A stretch of 64,000 nucleotides of DNA from Acanthacorydalis orientalis (lineage: Eukaryota; Arthropoda; Insecta; Megaloptera; Corydalidae): the NCBI GenBank assembly GCA_034766995.1, contig CM068323.1, positions 18,426,112 through 18,490,111 of the forward strand. The letters are read 5' to 3'. A model generated the notes under the pieces. That model worked only from the letters and a program-made list of their open reading frames with translations. It was not told the origin of the DNA and ran no database searches. Shown here in pieces: positions 11,430 to 24,067 of this stretch (position 1 is the first letter of the stretch; each line of letters starts with the position of its first letter). The translations under genes were made by a program, and so were the position numbers.

Positions 11430-13670
11430 TTGTACACGAGTAAAATTATTATTCAATTTTGATAAACACGAATTATATCGAATATTTCTTTTATTGATCG
11501 ATTAGAACAAGATCGGACAGCTGGAAAATGCATAGCGAAAACTGAAACATACAAATACAGATTGCACGCGAAAAATAGCGATGACAAACGGATTGTATGA
11601 ACAATGAACTTTACACTCACATCGAAAGATTCGATAATTTATAAATAATCTGGTACGAAACCATTTGAGATATGATTGAAGTTTCATTAACCACGAGTTC
11701 ATTCAGAATCAATTCCGTTTGTTTATTTTAATAAATATTCAAAAGAACTTATATTATTTGTATATCATTTGTATATAATGTCGCAAACCAATTCATACCT
11801 TTGCGGAATCCAAAGGATCGTCCATTGACATTGATACGAAGATGAAATCCATCAATAAATATTTTCAAAAATAACCATTAGTAAAATGTAAAGTGAATTA
11901 GAACCACGGCGCATTAAAAGTAGTTTTAGTTATTTTATAAACTGTACATTACAATGGCAGAATTGAGAAACGACTATTGATATAAATATTGAATTAGTAA
12001 TAAAACAAATGGAATAGTTGATAACAAAGGACATTAATAGCGCTGACATAGTTTTTGATTGTGAAAAGATGTATTTATTGATGGATTCAAAAACCAATAA
12101 TAGAAAATAACTTCTCGATGTCTGAAATAAACGGCTGTTGATTATTTGTGAATTGATGTAAATGTTGAAGTCAGTTGACATAGTTCTGTGTGTGTGTGTG
12201 TGTATGTATGTATGTGCGTATAAGTGTGTGCGAAGTTATGTAATAAATAAACTATAAAAAAAATAAACAATGAAATAACGAAACTATGGATATTTAAGTA
12301 ATAAAAGGAGTTAAGTAATGGATATTTAGCATATTTAAGTAATAAAATAATATAAGACATACATCGTTCCTGCATAAATCATTCGATCGTTGTCTTGTAC
12401 GAGACAGGTCATTGGTTGGGTGTTTCGGTTCCAGATTAAGACGAGCATTGTTCCCTGAAATTAAGCAATTATATTAATGACAGGTTTTTGTATTTATATA
12501 GACACACTATGGAAATTGTTACCTGAGTTCTGAATGTGTTTGTGTTAAGAATCTGTCGATTCCGATAGAAAAAACAGCAATCTTCGCAATTCACATCACT
12601 CCGCAAATTTAATCAAAACTTAATCGAACCGTTTATGTCGAACCGAAAATCGAAAATCGATTTCATAACGCCCGAATGTAAGGTGATTTTTTGAATGTGA
12701 ACAACTCTCGTTTGGTTGTTATTAAATTCAAAAAAAAACCTTATCCAAACATAGTCAGTGACTATGAACGTCGAAAACAACAGTTTTCGATCTCAACTGG
12801 ATTGGTTCACCGTTTTGATTAAATAGAAAAAAAGAGACGGACAAACTGAATCATTTCACAAACGGATCGAATTCAAACTGAATAAATATAAATATAAAAA
12901 ATATATAAAAGAACTGTACGACGCATACGCAAAATCGGGAGAGATCTAATCAAACTAATTATGCATCAAAAGAGGAACACTGACATGCAAGGATCCAAAA
13001 CGCGTCAACACTTGTATTGGACGCTCAACATGTGAATGCTATTATGATACACACTCGTTCGATTTGCCCTATCTGTACATATAAAAGGGAAATGGTGCAA
13101 ATTTGCACCATTACCCATTCTTCAATCATCGGCGAAGGGAGAGAGGGTACTTTAATAAAACTCATTAAAATAAAAATTACAAAGACAATCTAATATTTAC
13201 AATTAATTAAAAAAATCAACAATTAAAAGCAAACAATTAAATGAAAAAGCAATTAATATTGAATAAAAAAAAAATACTTAAAAATTGAAATCTTAATTTA
13301 ATTGACCAAAGAGCCACGTTAAACAATAACAAAGCTATTATGGGTAACGTGGCAGGGGTCGAGATGGGAAGCTGAAATTCATAAAAGAAATTAAATGCAC
13401 ATTTTCTACGGCACTAGTCGCACTTAACACAACGACAAGTCACCGCCTGACACTACACCTGCTACAAGGTGAAACGACATATACAACCCGTGAAGCGGAT
13501 TTATATACGCGTGCCTGATCTATGCTGCACGACGTGCAGCCAACCCTAGTGCTGAAAGTCATGTGTAGAAAAGTCGAGGAGTCGAGGTTTCAACTTCGCT
13601 TCACAGCACTTCATCCACCACGAAAGCTCCCAATGTATCGATCGCACAATTGACAATCAATCAGCGTAAC

Positions 13671-14061
13671 ATCTCATACACTGACGACGTTCAATTCGCA
13701 ATCGATCTAATCTGTGTGTGATACATTAACAAATATGCAAGATGTGATATCGTCTTATGGATTCTTTCTTACTTTACGTTTGAATCAGTTCTGTTATAAA
13801 ATCAAATCGTCATGAAACGATATCCAGCCTAAAACTAAATCCTAATCTCCTACAAAGAGGGGGAAGTACGATGGATTTTGCGTTCGTGTACAGTTCGAGA
13901 TAATAAAAACCTGTTTATTAATTATCCCTTTGTGTATTCCTTGTGTATCCCTGTTCGTTCTGCATTATTCGCATATCAGGATGCGCAACTTCTTACGATA
14001 TATATTTCCAGGCGATTCTTTCACGAACGAAACTTGTATCACACTCACAATCACAATCACA
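13671..14061 (+). pseudogene. Decayed reverse-transcriptase remnant, A unit 1 of copy 2
   Basis: Exact duplicate of the remnant at 3,440-3,830; YTDD codons at 13,677-13,688. Confidence 0.55.
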
Positions 14062-14480
14062 CATTAAAACTACTCACTGAATTCACTTGAATCTACAAAC
14101 TATTTTTTACTTTTGACATTACTAATTAGAAATTCACAAAAAGAGAAACACATTTTCGAAACACTGCTGCAAGAGAGCTTTTATTAATGATGAATGAATT
14201 GTGTATTTTGTATGAAGTAGTTGTGTGTGTGTGTGTGCATTTAGTATATTGTGTAGAGTAATATGTATTTAGTGGAATGAAATTGATGAACATCTCTCTC
14301 ACTTTTCACTGATCATATAGTAATTGTCAGCTACTTCCTGAGACGTCCAAGATGGAAGAGGACCATTCAGGCCAAAGAGAAATGTGGATGAAATGTAACC
14401 TCATACCCGAATGGAAATGTGCGTATCGTCTGCATTGGACTCATCTCTGCTGTATGAAGATGGAGAATTGAATTGACGAT

Positions 14481-15091
14481 GGAACTTATGTATCCCACAG
14501 TCACTGCTGATCCCGCTGACATAACACTAGACTAATAAGCGAAAAAAACACACAAAAGCGAACACAACAGAAAATTAACTGACACAGACGATTTTCTTTC
14601 TGCCATAGATGGATCTGCATGCTGAAATTTAAAACGCGATTCTTCCTACTGGTACTGCTGACCTTGCTGACTTTACACTAGGCTAATAAGCGAAAAAAAC
14701 ACACAGAAGCGAACACGACAGACAATTAACTAACACAGACGATTGTCTATCTGCCATAGATAGATCTGCATGCTGAAATTTAAAATGGGATTCTTCCCAC
14801 TGGTACTGCTGACCCTGCTGACTTTACACTAGGCTAATGAGCGAAAAAAACACACAGAAGCGAACACAATAGACACATAATTGAGACAGACGATTGTCTC
14901 TCTGCCAGAGATGAGTCTGGCTGCTGAAATTTAGAACGGGATTCTTCCCACTCTTCCTGCTCCTCCCGCTGACTTAACACTAGGCTGAGAAGCGAAAAAA
15001 ACACACAGAAGCGAACACGACAGACAATTAACTAACACAGACGATTTTCTCTCTGCCAGAGATGAGCCTGGCTGCTGAAATTTAAAATAGG
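14481..15091. repeat. 151-bp minisatellite, second array
   Basis: Copy of the array at 4,250-4,860, with one visible substitution near 14,664. Confidence 0.9.
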
Positions 15092-16442
15092 ATATTTAAG
15101 TAATAAAATGATAAAAGACATACATCGTTCCTGCATAAATCATTCGATCGTTGTCTTGTACAACGAGACAGGTCATTGGTTGGGTGTTTCGGTTCCAGAT
15201 TAAGACGAGCATTGTTTCCTAAAATTAAGCAATTATATTAATGACAGATTTTTGTATTTATATAGATATACTATGGAATTTGTTACCTGAGTTTTGAATG
15301 TGTTTGTGTTAAGAATCTATCGATTCCGATAGAAAAAACAGCAATCTTCGCAATTCACATCACTCCGCAAATTTAATCAAAACTTAATCGAACCGTTTAT
15401 GTCGAACCGAAAATCGAAAATCGATTTCATAACGCCCGAATGTAAGATGATTTTTTGAATGTGAACAACTCTCCTTTGATCGTTATTATATTCAAAAAAA
15501 AACCTTATCCAAACATAGCCAGTGACTATGAACGTCGAAAACAACAGTTTTCGATCTCAACTGGATTGGTTCACCGTTTTGATTAAATAGAAAAAAAGAG
15601 ACGGACAAACTGAATCATTTCACAAACGGATCGAATTCAAACTGAATAAATATAAATATAAAAAATATATAAAAGAACTGTACGACGCATACGCAAAATC
15701 GGGAGAGATCTAATCAAACTAATTATGCATCAAAAGAGGAACACTGACATGCAAGGATCCAAAACGCGTCAACACTTGTATTGGACGCTCAACATGTGAA
15801 TGCTATTATGATACACACTCGTTCGATTTGCCCTATCTGTACATATAAAAGGGAAATGGTGCAACTTTGCACCATTACCCATTCTTCAATCATCGGCGAA
15901 GGGCGAGATGGTACTTTAATAAAACTCATTAAAATAAAAATTAAAAAATATAATGACAAAGACAATCTAAAATTTACAATTAATTAAAAAATCAACAATT
16001 AAAAGCAAACAATCAATGAAAAAGCAATTAATATTGAATAAAAAAATATTTAAAAATTGAAATCTTAATTTAATTGACCAAAGAGCCACGTTAAACAATA
16101 ACAAAGCTATTAGGGGTAACGTGGCAGGGGTCGAGATGGGAAGCTGAAATTCATAAAAGAAATTAAATGCACATTTTCTACGGCACTAGTCGCACTTAAC
16201 ACAACGACAAGTCACCGCCTGACACTACACCTGCTACAAGGTGAAACGACATATACAACCCGTGAAGCGGATTTATATACGCGTGCCTGATCTATGCTGC
16301 ACGACGTGCAGCCAACCCTAGTGCTGAAAGTCATGTGTAGAAAAGTCGAGGAGTCGAGGTTTCAACTTCGCTTCACAGCACTTCATCCACCACGAAAGCT
16401 CCCAATGTATCGATCGCACAATTGACAATCAATCAGCGTAAC

Positions 16443-16841
16443 ATCTCATACACTGACGACGTTCAATTCGCAATCGATCTAATCTGTGTGTGATACATTA
16501 ACAAATATGCAAGATGTGATATCGTCTTATGGATTCTTTCTTACTTTACGTTTGAATCAGTTCTGTTATAAAATCAAATCGTCATGAAACGATATCCAGC
16601 CTAAAACTAAATCCTAATCTCCTACAAAAAGGGGGAAGTACGATGGATTTTGCGTTCGTGTACAGTTCGAGATAAGAAAAACCTGTTTATTAATTATCCC
16701 TTTGTGTATTCCTTGTGTATCCCTGTTCGTTCTGCATTATTCGCATATCAGGATGCGCAACTTCTTACGATATATATTTCCAGGCGATTCTTTCACGAAC
16801 GAAACTTGTATCACACTCACAATCACACATTAAAACTACTC
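16443..16841 (+). pseudogene. Decayed reverse-transcriptase remnant, A unit 2 of copy 2
   Basis: Exact duplicate of the remnant at 6,212-6,610; YTDD codons at 16,449-16,460. Confidence 0.55.
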
Positions 16842-17244
16842 ACTGAATTCACTTGAATCTACAAACTATTTTTTACTTTTGACTTTACTAATTAGAAATT
16901 CACAAAAAGAGAAACACATTTTCGAAACACTGCTGCAAGAGAGCTTTTATTAATGATGAATGAATTGTGTATTTTGTATGAAGTAGTTGTGTGTGTGTGT
17001 GTGCATTTAGTATATTGTGTAGAGTAATATGTATTTAGTGGAATGAAATTGATGAACATCTCCCTCTCTTTTCACTGATCATATAGTAATTGTCAGCTAC
17101 TTCCTGAGACGTCCAAGATGGAAGAGGACCATTCAGGCCAAAGAGAAATGTGGATGAAATGTAACCTCATACCCGAATGGAAATGTGCGTATCGTCTGCA
17201 TTGGACTCATCTCTGCTGTATGAAGATGGAGAATTGAATTGACG

Positions 17245-17855
17245 ATGGAACTTATGTATCCCACAGTCACTGCTGATCCCGCTGACATAACACTAGACTA
17301 ATAAGCGAAAAAAACACACAGAAGCGAACACGACAGACAATTAACTGACACAGACGATTGTCTATCTGCCATAGATGGATCTGCATGCTGAAATTTAAAA
17401 TGGGATTCTTCCCACTGGTACTGCTGACCCTGCTGACTTTACACTAGGCTAATAAGCGAAAAAAACACACAGAAGCGAACACAATAGACACATAATTGAG
17501 ACAGACGATTGTCTCTCTGCCAGAGATGAGTCTGGCTGCTGAAATTTAGAACGGGATTCTTCCCACTCTTCCTGCTCCTCCCGCTGACTTAACACTAGGC
17601 TGAGAAGCGAAAAAACACACAGAAGCGAACACGACAGACAATTAACTAACACAGACAATTTTCTCTCTGCCAGAGATGAGTCTGGCTGCTGAAATTTAGA
17701 ACGGGATTCTTCCCACTCTTCCTGCTCCTCCCGCTGACTTAACACTAGGCTGAGAAGCGAAAAAACACACAGAAGCGAACACGACAGACAATTAACTAAC
17801 ACAGACGATTTTCTCTCTGCCAGAGATGAGCCTGGCTGCTGAAATTTAAAATAGG
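17245..17855. repeat. 151-bp minisatellite, third array, partly rehomogenised
   Basis: Four units with landmarks at about 17,303, 17,452, 17,603 and 17,753. The last two are almost identical to each other and carry an A6 instead of an A7 run, making them 150 bp long. This array therefore had its own recent unit duplication and is not a plain copy of the other two. Confidence 0.9.
17449..17802 (-). CDS. Repeat-derived open frame of 117 codons, probably not a gene
   Basis: The minus strand of the minisatellite is open for 117 codons because two adjacent units are 150 bp, a multiple of three. The frame encodes a peptide of about 50 residues repeated almost twice, then a third partial. Each repeat has a cysteine-bearing hydrophobic stretch (CVFSLLSLVLS) followed by a charged stretch (REEQEEWEESRSKF). 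A hydrophobic head with an acidic tail looks secretory by chance. The equivalent frame is closed in the two 151-bp arrays. I do not recognise it and consider it a by-product of repeat length, at most a proto-gene. Confidence 0.12.
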   Translation of the reverse strand: MLVNCLSCSLLCVFSLLSLVLSQREEQEEWEESRSKFQQPDSSLAERKLSVLVNCLSCSLLCVFSLLSLVLSQREEQEEWEESRSKFQQPDSSLAERQSSVSIMCLLCSLLCVFFAY

Positions 17856-19905
17856 ATATTTAAGTAATAAAATAATGAAAGACACACATCGTTCCTGCAT
17901 AAATCATTCGATCGTTGTCTTGTACAACGAGACAGGTCATTGGTTGGGTGTTTCGGTTCCAGATTAAGACAAGCATTGTTTCCTAAAATTAAGCAATTAT
18001 ATTAATGACAGGTTTTTGTATTTATATAGATATACTATGGAATTTGTTACCTGAGTTTTGAATGTGTTTGTGTTAAGAATCTGTCGATTCCGATAGAAAA
18101 AACAGCAATCTTCGCAGTTCACATCACTCCGCAAATTTAATCAAAACTTAATCGAACCGTTTATGTCGAACCGAAAATCGAAAATCGATTTCATAACGCC
18201 CGAATGTAAGGTGATTTTTTGAATGTGAACAACTCTCGTTTCGTTGTTATTAAATTCAAAAAAAAACCTTATCCAAACATAGTCAGTGACTATGAACGTC
18301 GAAAACAACAGTTTTCGATCTCAACTGGATTGGTTCACCGTTTTGATTAAATAGAAAAAAAGAGACGGACAATCTGAATCATTTCACAAACGGATTGAAT
18401 TCAAACTGAATAAATATAAATATAAAAAATATATAAAAGAACTGTACGACGCATACGCAAAATCGGGAGAGATCTAATCAAACTAATTATGCATCAAAAG
18501 AGGAACACTGACATGCAAGGATCCAAAACGCGTCAACACTTGTATTGGACGCTCAACATGTGAATGCTATTATGATACACACTCGTTCGATTTGCCCTAT
18601 CTGTACATATAAAAGGGAAATGGTGCAACTTTGCACCATTACCCATTCTTCAATCATCGGCGAAGGGCGAGATGGTACTTTAATAAAACTCATTAAAATA
18701 AAAATTAAAAAATATAATGACAAAGACAATCTAATATTTACAATTAATTAAAAAAATCAACAATTAAAAGCAAACAATTAAATGAAAAAGCAATTAATAT
18801 TGAATAAAAAAAAATACTTAAAAATTGAAATCTTAATTTAATTGACCAAAGAGCCACGTTAAACAATAACAAAGCTATTATGGGTAACGTGGCAGGGGTC
18901 AAGATGGGAAGCTGAAATTCATAAAAGAAATTAAATGCACATTTTCTACGGCACTAGTCGCACTTAACACAACGACAAGTCACCGCCTGACACTACACCT
19001 GCTACAAGGTGAAACGACATATACAACCCGTGAAGCGGATTTATATACGCGTGCCTGATCTATGCTGCACGACGTGCAGCCAACCCTAGTGCTGAAAGTC
19101 ATGTGTAGAAAAGTCGAGGAGTCGAGGTTTCAACTTCGCTTCACAGCACTTCATCCACCACGAAAGCTCCCAATGTATCGATCGCACAATTGACAATCAA
19201 TCAGCGTAACATCTCATACACTGACGACGTTCAATTCGCAATCGATCTAATCTGTGTGTGATACATTAACAAATATGCAAGATGTGATATCGTCTTATGG
19301 ATTCTTTCTTACTTTACGTTTGAATCAGTTCTGTTATAAAATCAAATCGTCATGAAACGATATCCAGCCTAAAACTAAATCCTAATCTCCTACAAAGAGG
19401 GGGAAGTACGATGGATTTTGCGTTCGTGTACAGTTCGAGATAATAAAAACCTGTTTATTAATTATCCCTTTGTGTATTCCTTGTGTATCCCTGTTCGTTC
19501 TGCATTATTCGCATATCAGGATGCGCAACTTCTGACGATATATATTTCCAGGCGATTCTTTCACGAACGAAACTTGTGTCACACTCACAATCACACATTA
19601 AAACTACTCACTGAATTCACTTGAATCTACAAACTATTTTTTACTTTTGACATTACTAATTAGAAATTCACAAAAAGAGAAACACATTTTCGAAACACTG
19701 CTGCAAGAGAGCTTTTATTAATGATGAATGAATTATGTATTTTGTATGAAGTAGTTGTGTGTGTGTGCATTTAGTATATTGTGTAGAGTAATATGTATTT
19801 AGTGGAATGAAATTGATGAACATCTCCCTCTCTTTTCACTGATCATATAGTAATTGTCAGCTACTTCCTGAGACGTCCAAGATGGAAGAGGACCATTCAG
19901 GCCAA
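17856..19905. repeat. A unit 3 of copy 2 (truncated)
   Basis: This is the extra A unit of copy 2. It ends at GACCATTCAGGCCAA and is followed by the same TG-rich spacer as unit 2 of copy 1. It is a mosaic: its front resembles unit 1 (AGGTGATTTTTTG near 18,209) while the TATA/palindrome region has the unit-2 form (CAACTTTGCACC). Private changes include CTGACGATAT at 19,532 and TTGTGTCAC at 19,575. Confidence 0.87.
19211..19600 (+). pseudogene. Decayed reverse-transcriptase remnant, A unit 3 of copy 2
   Basis: Fifth A-unit copy, with YTDD codons at 19,217-19,228 and two private substitutions downstream (19,532 and 19,575). The overlapping 68-codon frame 19,418-19,624 stays open. Confidence 0.55.
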
Positions 19906-20391
19906 TGAACATTTAATTAAGATGTGTGCATTTGTTAATTAAGTGTGTGTATTTGTGTGTGTGTGTGTATTGTCTGCATTGGCCATACACAAAATAATTG
20001 ATTGAAATATATCAATGTATTACATCCGAATCAATAGATATTTATGCATTTAACAACAAATCGTGCACATGCTGTTACTTGATTTTTAAACATATAGCTT
20101 AATCACCGAAATTGATTATTTTGTCTATGTTGCCACTTCTACACCACGTTGAGGTTGCAGACATGTAGAAGACCTAACGTGTCGATTCGAGAATCGACCC
20201 TAATCTAGGCCCTCAATTATTAATGCTTCAAACAAAAAAAAAAAAAAAACATAAAAGAGAATTTATAAAAGAGACACCTATTCTAGCTACCTTATCAACT
20301 AAAATTACTTTATATTCTTACAATTAATTTGAACTTGCATAATATCCACACATGTATCTTATTCATAAATCAGTGAACTTCGTCGATTAAT

Positions 20392-20418
20392 ATTGTATTG
20401 ATTTTATAGATATTGATC
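20392..20418. other. 27-bp micro-inversion, copy 2 orientation
   Basis: Counterpart of 7,398-7,424 in the opposite orientation. It begins ATTGTATTGATTTTATAGAT. Confidence 0.8.
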
Positions 20419-20516
20419 AAAGTGCAAGTTCAATGTACTTCAATAAAATTAATCTGAAATTTTAAAACATTAGTGATCACCTGAAAGAGTTAATAGCAAT
20501 TTAGGTCATTAATACG

Positions 20517-20558
<42 letters not shown>

Positions 20559-20696
20559 CAATCTTTTTTTAATGTGTATGTGTGTGTGCTTTAATCGTCT
20601 CTTCCAAATAAAAATATGCAGTAATAAAATCTGAAAGAAATATAGATATTATATAATACGTACATACAAATACATACATATATATATATATACAAA

Positions 20697-20743
<47 letters not shown>

Positions 20744-21106
20744 GGGAAGGAGTGGGTGTGTGTATCCTTAATAGTTTATATTTATATTCATATATCAAAA
20801 ATTGTAAATTCCTTTCTCCAATATATTTATTCCATAATTGATACTTTAATCTGTATGTTCAAATATTAGTTGATATATTCTCCAGATATTTTTTTTAAAT
20901 AGTAATATTCAATAATAATTAAATTAATTACATCCTGTTAATTAAATCACTGAAAGGAAAGAGAGATAATATTTAGCAGCTGAAAATAAATAAAAATTAA
21001 TTAAAAAATATATAACAGATAAACATAAACACACACACACACACGAACACATTCTGTAAGAAAATATATTATTATATTAGCTAAAAAAATAATAGTTGTT
21101 ATTATT

Positions 21107-21161
<55 letters not shown>

Positions 21162-21799
21162 CTCTAGTTGTACATTTTGAATTAATGTTTTTTATATTGA
21201 ATTAGAAAATCCTTTTCTTATAGATATACTGCATATGTGATAATAGTGTTCCTAAATTCAATTTTTAATTCATCTTCACTTCATAAGATATTTCTATTCA
21301 AATGATAAAATTCAACAACAAATTATTTACTGCCTGTTATTTAAATCACTGAAAGGAAAGAGAAATAATAGTTAAGAAATGAAAACAAATAAAAATGATA
21401 AAAAAATATAAACAGATACACACACCTACACACAATCTGTAAGAAACGTATTATTATATGAGCTGAAAAATTAATAAATATTATAAATATATATATATAT
21501 ATATATTTATATTTTTTTATAACTAAGTAGTAATATGAAAAAAATAATGATTAAATAAAATTTGACTATAAATTAATTACATCCTGTTTTTTAAATCACT
21601 GAAAGAAAAGAGAGGTAATAGTTAGTAGCTGAAAACAAATTAAAATGATTAAAAAATATAAACAGTAAAACACACACACACACAATCTGTAAAAAACTGT
21701 AGTATTATATAATCTGAAAAATGAATTATTATTATTATTATGTTTCTGGCTGTCCATTTTGAATAATTGTGTATAATAATGATTTGAAAAATCCTTTTC

Positions 21800-21801
21800 T
21801 T

Positions 21802-21875
<74 letters not shown>
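21800..21875. repeat. (TA)n in B unit
   Basis: About 75 bp of TA; the 95-codon minus frame over it is mostly Tyr-Ile repeat. Confidence 0.97.
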
Positions 21876-21880
<5 letters not shown>

Positions 21881-22139
21881 CATATCCCATAAGTAATATT
21901 ATAATTTGTTAATTCAATTTTTATTTGATATCTTATCTTCGTAAGATATTTCTGTTCAAAAAATAAAATTTGACTATAAAGTAATTACATGCTGTTATTT
22001 AAATCACTGAAAGGAAAGAGAGATAATAGTTAAGAGCTGAAAACAAATAAAAATGATAAAAAAATATAAACAGATACACACACCTACACACAATCTGTAA
22101 GAAACGTATTATTATATGAGCTGAAAAATTAATAAATAT

Positions 22140-22190
<51 letters not shown>

Positions 22191-22736
22191 TTTTTTATAA
22201 CTAAGTAGTAATCTGAAAAAAATAATGATTAATATTTTATACAAAGCTGAAAGTAATTTGTTTTGTACGTAATTAAATGTTTTCATTCTGACGATTTTCG
22301 TTCCATTTATCAAATTTATAATACTCTTTTCCAAAATGGAACAATACACTTTCAATGTTGTATTATTAGACTGTGAATTCCATTACTTAAATACATTTTT
22401 ATCTATTTTAATTAATACATTTGAATAACCTATTTATTTTTATTTTGGTAACATTTTTATATTCTTGAATTATTTAGTTAATGTTTAAAAATGTTTTCTT
22501 TTTTGACCGCTGTAAATAGAAGTTAATTTTATATTTACTAAATGTTTCTCGACTCATACACACATACCATTCAAAAAAATGTATAAACTACAAAAAATCG
22601 TTCAATAATTAAGCTGAAAAACAAACAGTTATTAATTATTAAATATATATATATATCTAAGTAATTTTTACATATATAGGACGGCCGTCCCCACACAAAT
22701 CACACATACACAAATATATTAAATATATTAAATATA

Positions 22737-22739
<3 letters not shown>

Positions 22740-22791
<52 letters not shown>
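22740..22791. repeat. (TA)n microsatellite
   Basis: Follows an imperfect ATATTAAATATATTAAATAT stretch; the counterpart at 9,981 is much shorter. Confidence 0.97.
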
Positions 22792-22797
<6 letters not shown>

Positions 22798-23285
22798 TGT
22801 TACACTTTACACTTCTTTAATTTTGATTCCACTGAATTTTTGTACACTGAATATTTATGTATTATTTTTACTTTTGACAGCAGCCCCATATGTGAGCAGT
22901 GATTAGATGTATGAAATTGTTTTTTATGTCTCTCTCTTTTCTGAAAATATGTTACTGAATGTAAATATCCATATTGTTTGATATGTTCACAAACATGAAG
23001 TTGTTACCATATCTGTATATTGTAATTTTTGTTGCTCTCCAATTGTATATCCATAACTGTTTATGTGAAAAATTAATTACACTCTGTTAAATCACGGAAA
23101 GAAAAGAGATGTTTTTAATATTTGAAAACAAATTATAAAAAAATATAACACAGGCATACCCACTCACACTATCTCTATGAAACAGTATTATATATGAGCT
23201 GAAAAATTAATATTTATTATTATTTATTTGGCTATCCATTTTGAATTAATGTTCATAATAAAGAAGTGAAAAATCATTTTCTTAA

Positions 23286-23322
<37 letters not shown>

Positions 23323-23580
23323 CATAAGTGATATTACAATTTGTAAATTCAATTTTTATTTTATATCTTATCTTCATAAGATATTTTTATTCAAATAATA
23401 AATAAAATAATAAATCATTAAATTAATTACAGTCTAGAGATTTAAAATGTCTGAATGAAAAGTGAGGAAATAATTAATAACTGAAAACAAACAAAAATGA
23501 TTAAAACATATATGATTAAATGATGAACAGGTACACACACACAATATGTATTTTTATGAACTGAAAAATTAGTAGTTATT

Positions 23581-23582
<2 letters not shown>

Positions 23583-23633
<51 letters not shown>

Positions 23634-23670
23634 GTATATATATGTATATATATATATATATATATATGTA
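23583..23670. repeat. (TA)n with periodic TATGTATATA
   Basis: A TA run followed by four TATGTATATA-like units of 10 bp. Confidence 0.95.
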
Positions 23671-23819
23671 TATGTTTCATAACTATGTAGTAATCCTGAA
23701 AGAATTAATGATTAATATTTTATACAAAACTGAAAGAAAATTGTGTTACGCATAATTAAATAATATGTAAATATATGAAATTAAACGCTGTTATAAAATG
23801 ATAATTAAAAAATAATAGT

Positions 23820-23866
<47 letters not shown>

Positions 23867-24014
23867 ATGTTTCATAACTATGAAGTAATCCTGAAAGAAT
23901 TAATGATTAATATTTTATACAAAACTGAAAGAAAATTGTGTTACGCATAATTAAATAATATGTAAATATATGAAATTAAACGCTGTTATAAAATGATAAT
24001 TAAAAAATAATAGT

Positions 24015-24060
<46 letters not shown>
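23671..24060. repeat. 195-bp perfect-looking tandem duplication
   Basis: Two adjacent copies (23,671-23,865 and 23,866-24,060), each beginning TATGTTTCATAACTATG and ending in a (TA)n tract. I saw one substitution (TATGTAG against TATGAAG). The event appears very recent and is separate from the 10-kb duplication. Confidence 0.9.

Positions 24061-24061
<1 letters not shown>

Positions 24062-24067
<6 letters not shown>

Larger units (their letters stand above)
12331..15091. repeat. A unit 1 of copy 2
   Basis: Near-exact duplicate of 2,100-4,860 at offset 10,231, including the perfect 22-bp palindrome and the four-copy minisatellite. One substitution is visible in the minisatellite (ACCTTGCTGA at about 14,661 against ACCCTGCTGA in copy 1). 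Confidence 0.92.
15092..17855. repeat. A unit 2 of copy 2, with minisatellite
   Basis: The first 2 kb matches 4,861-6,912 almost exactly, but unlike that truncated unit this one continues past GACCATTCAGGCCAA into AGAGAAATGTGGATG and a full four-copy minisatellite (17,245-17,855). It therefore looks like a hybrid: front of the truncated unit, tail of the complete unit. That is what unequal crossing-over within the array would produce. Confidence 0.88.
10220..23062. repeat. Segmental tandem duplication, copy 2 (about 12.8 kb)
   Basis: This is the second copy of the segment at 1-10,219. It is longer mainly because it contains three A units instead of two. Its first 6.9 kb is near-identical to copy 1. 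The part after the last A unit (19,905 onward) stays close to 6,912-7,380 and then becomes clearly diverged, with different (TA)n lengths, indels and a 27-bp inversion. The end is marked by about 22,990-23,060, a diverged version of 10,185-10,263, after which the sequence continues into B-unit repeat instead of a third full copy. The mixed identity suggests an old array partly homogenised by recent unequal exchange. Confidence 0.9.
20930..23600. repeat. B-unit tandem repeats with embedded (TA)n, copy 2
   Basis: Six units (near 20,940, 21,333, 21,585, 21,991, 23,078 and a degenerate one at 23,438) share the TCACTGAAAGGAAAGAGA ... GCTGAAAACAAATAAAAATG ... CAATCTGTAAG core. Spacing and divergence are irregular compared with copy 1. 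The units at 23,078 and 23,438 lie beyond the end of the 10-kb homology. Confidence 0.83.

Noticed and set aside
21596..21883. 95-codon minus-strand frame with a run of Tyr-Ile
   Set aside because: It reads through a (TA)n tract and B-unit repeat; the equivalent frame is not kept in other B units.
1..24060. Centromeric or subtelomeric satellite
   Set aside because: Copy numbers are low, units are long, there is no TTAGG-type telomere repeat, and the flanking DNA is single-copy in appearance; the window alone cannot support such a location.
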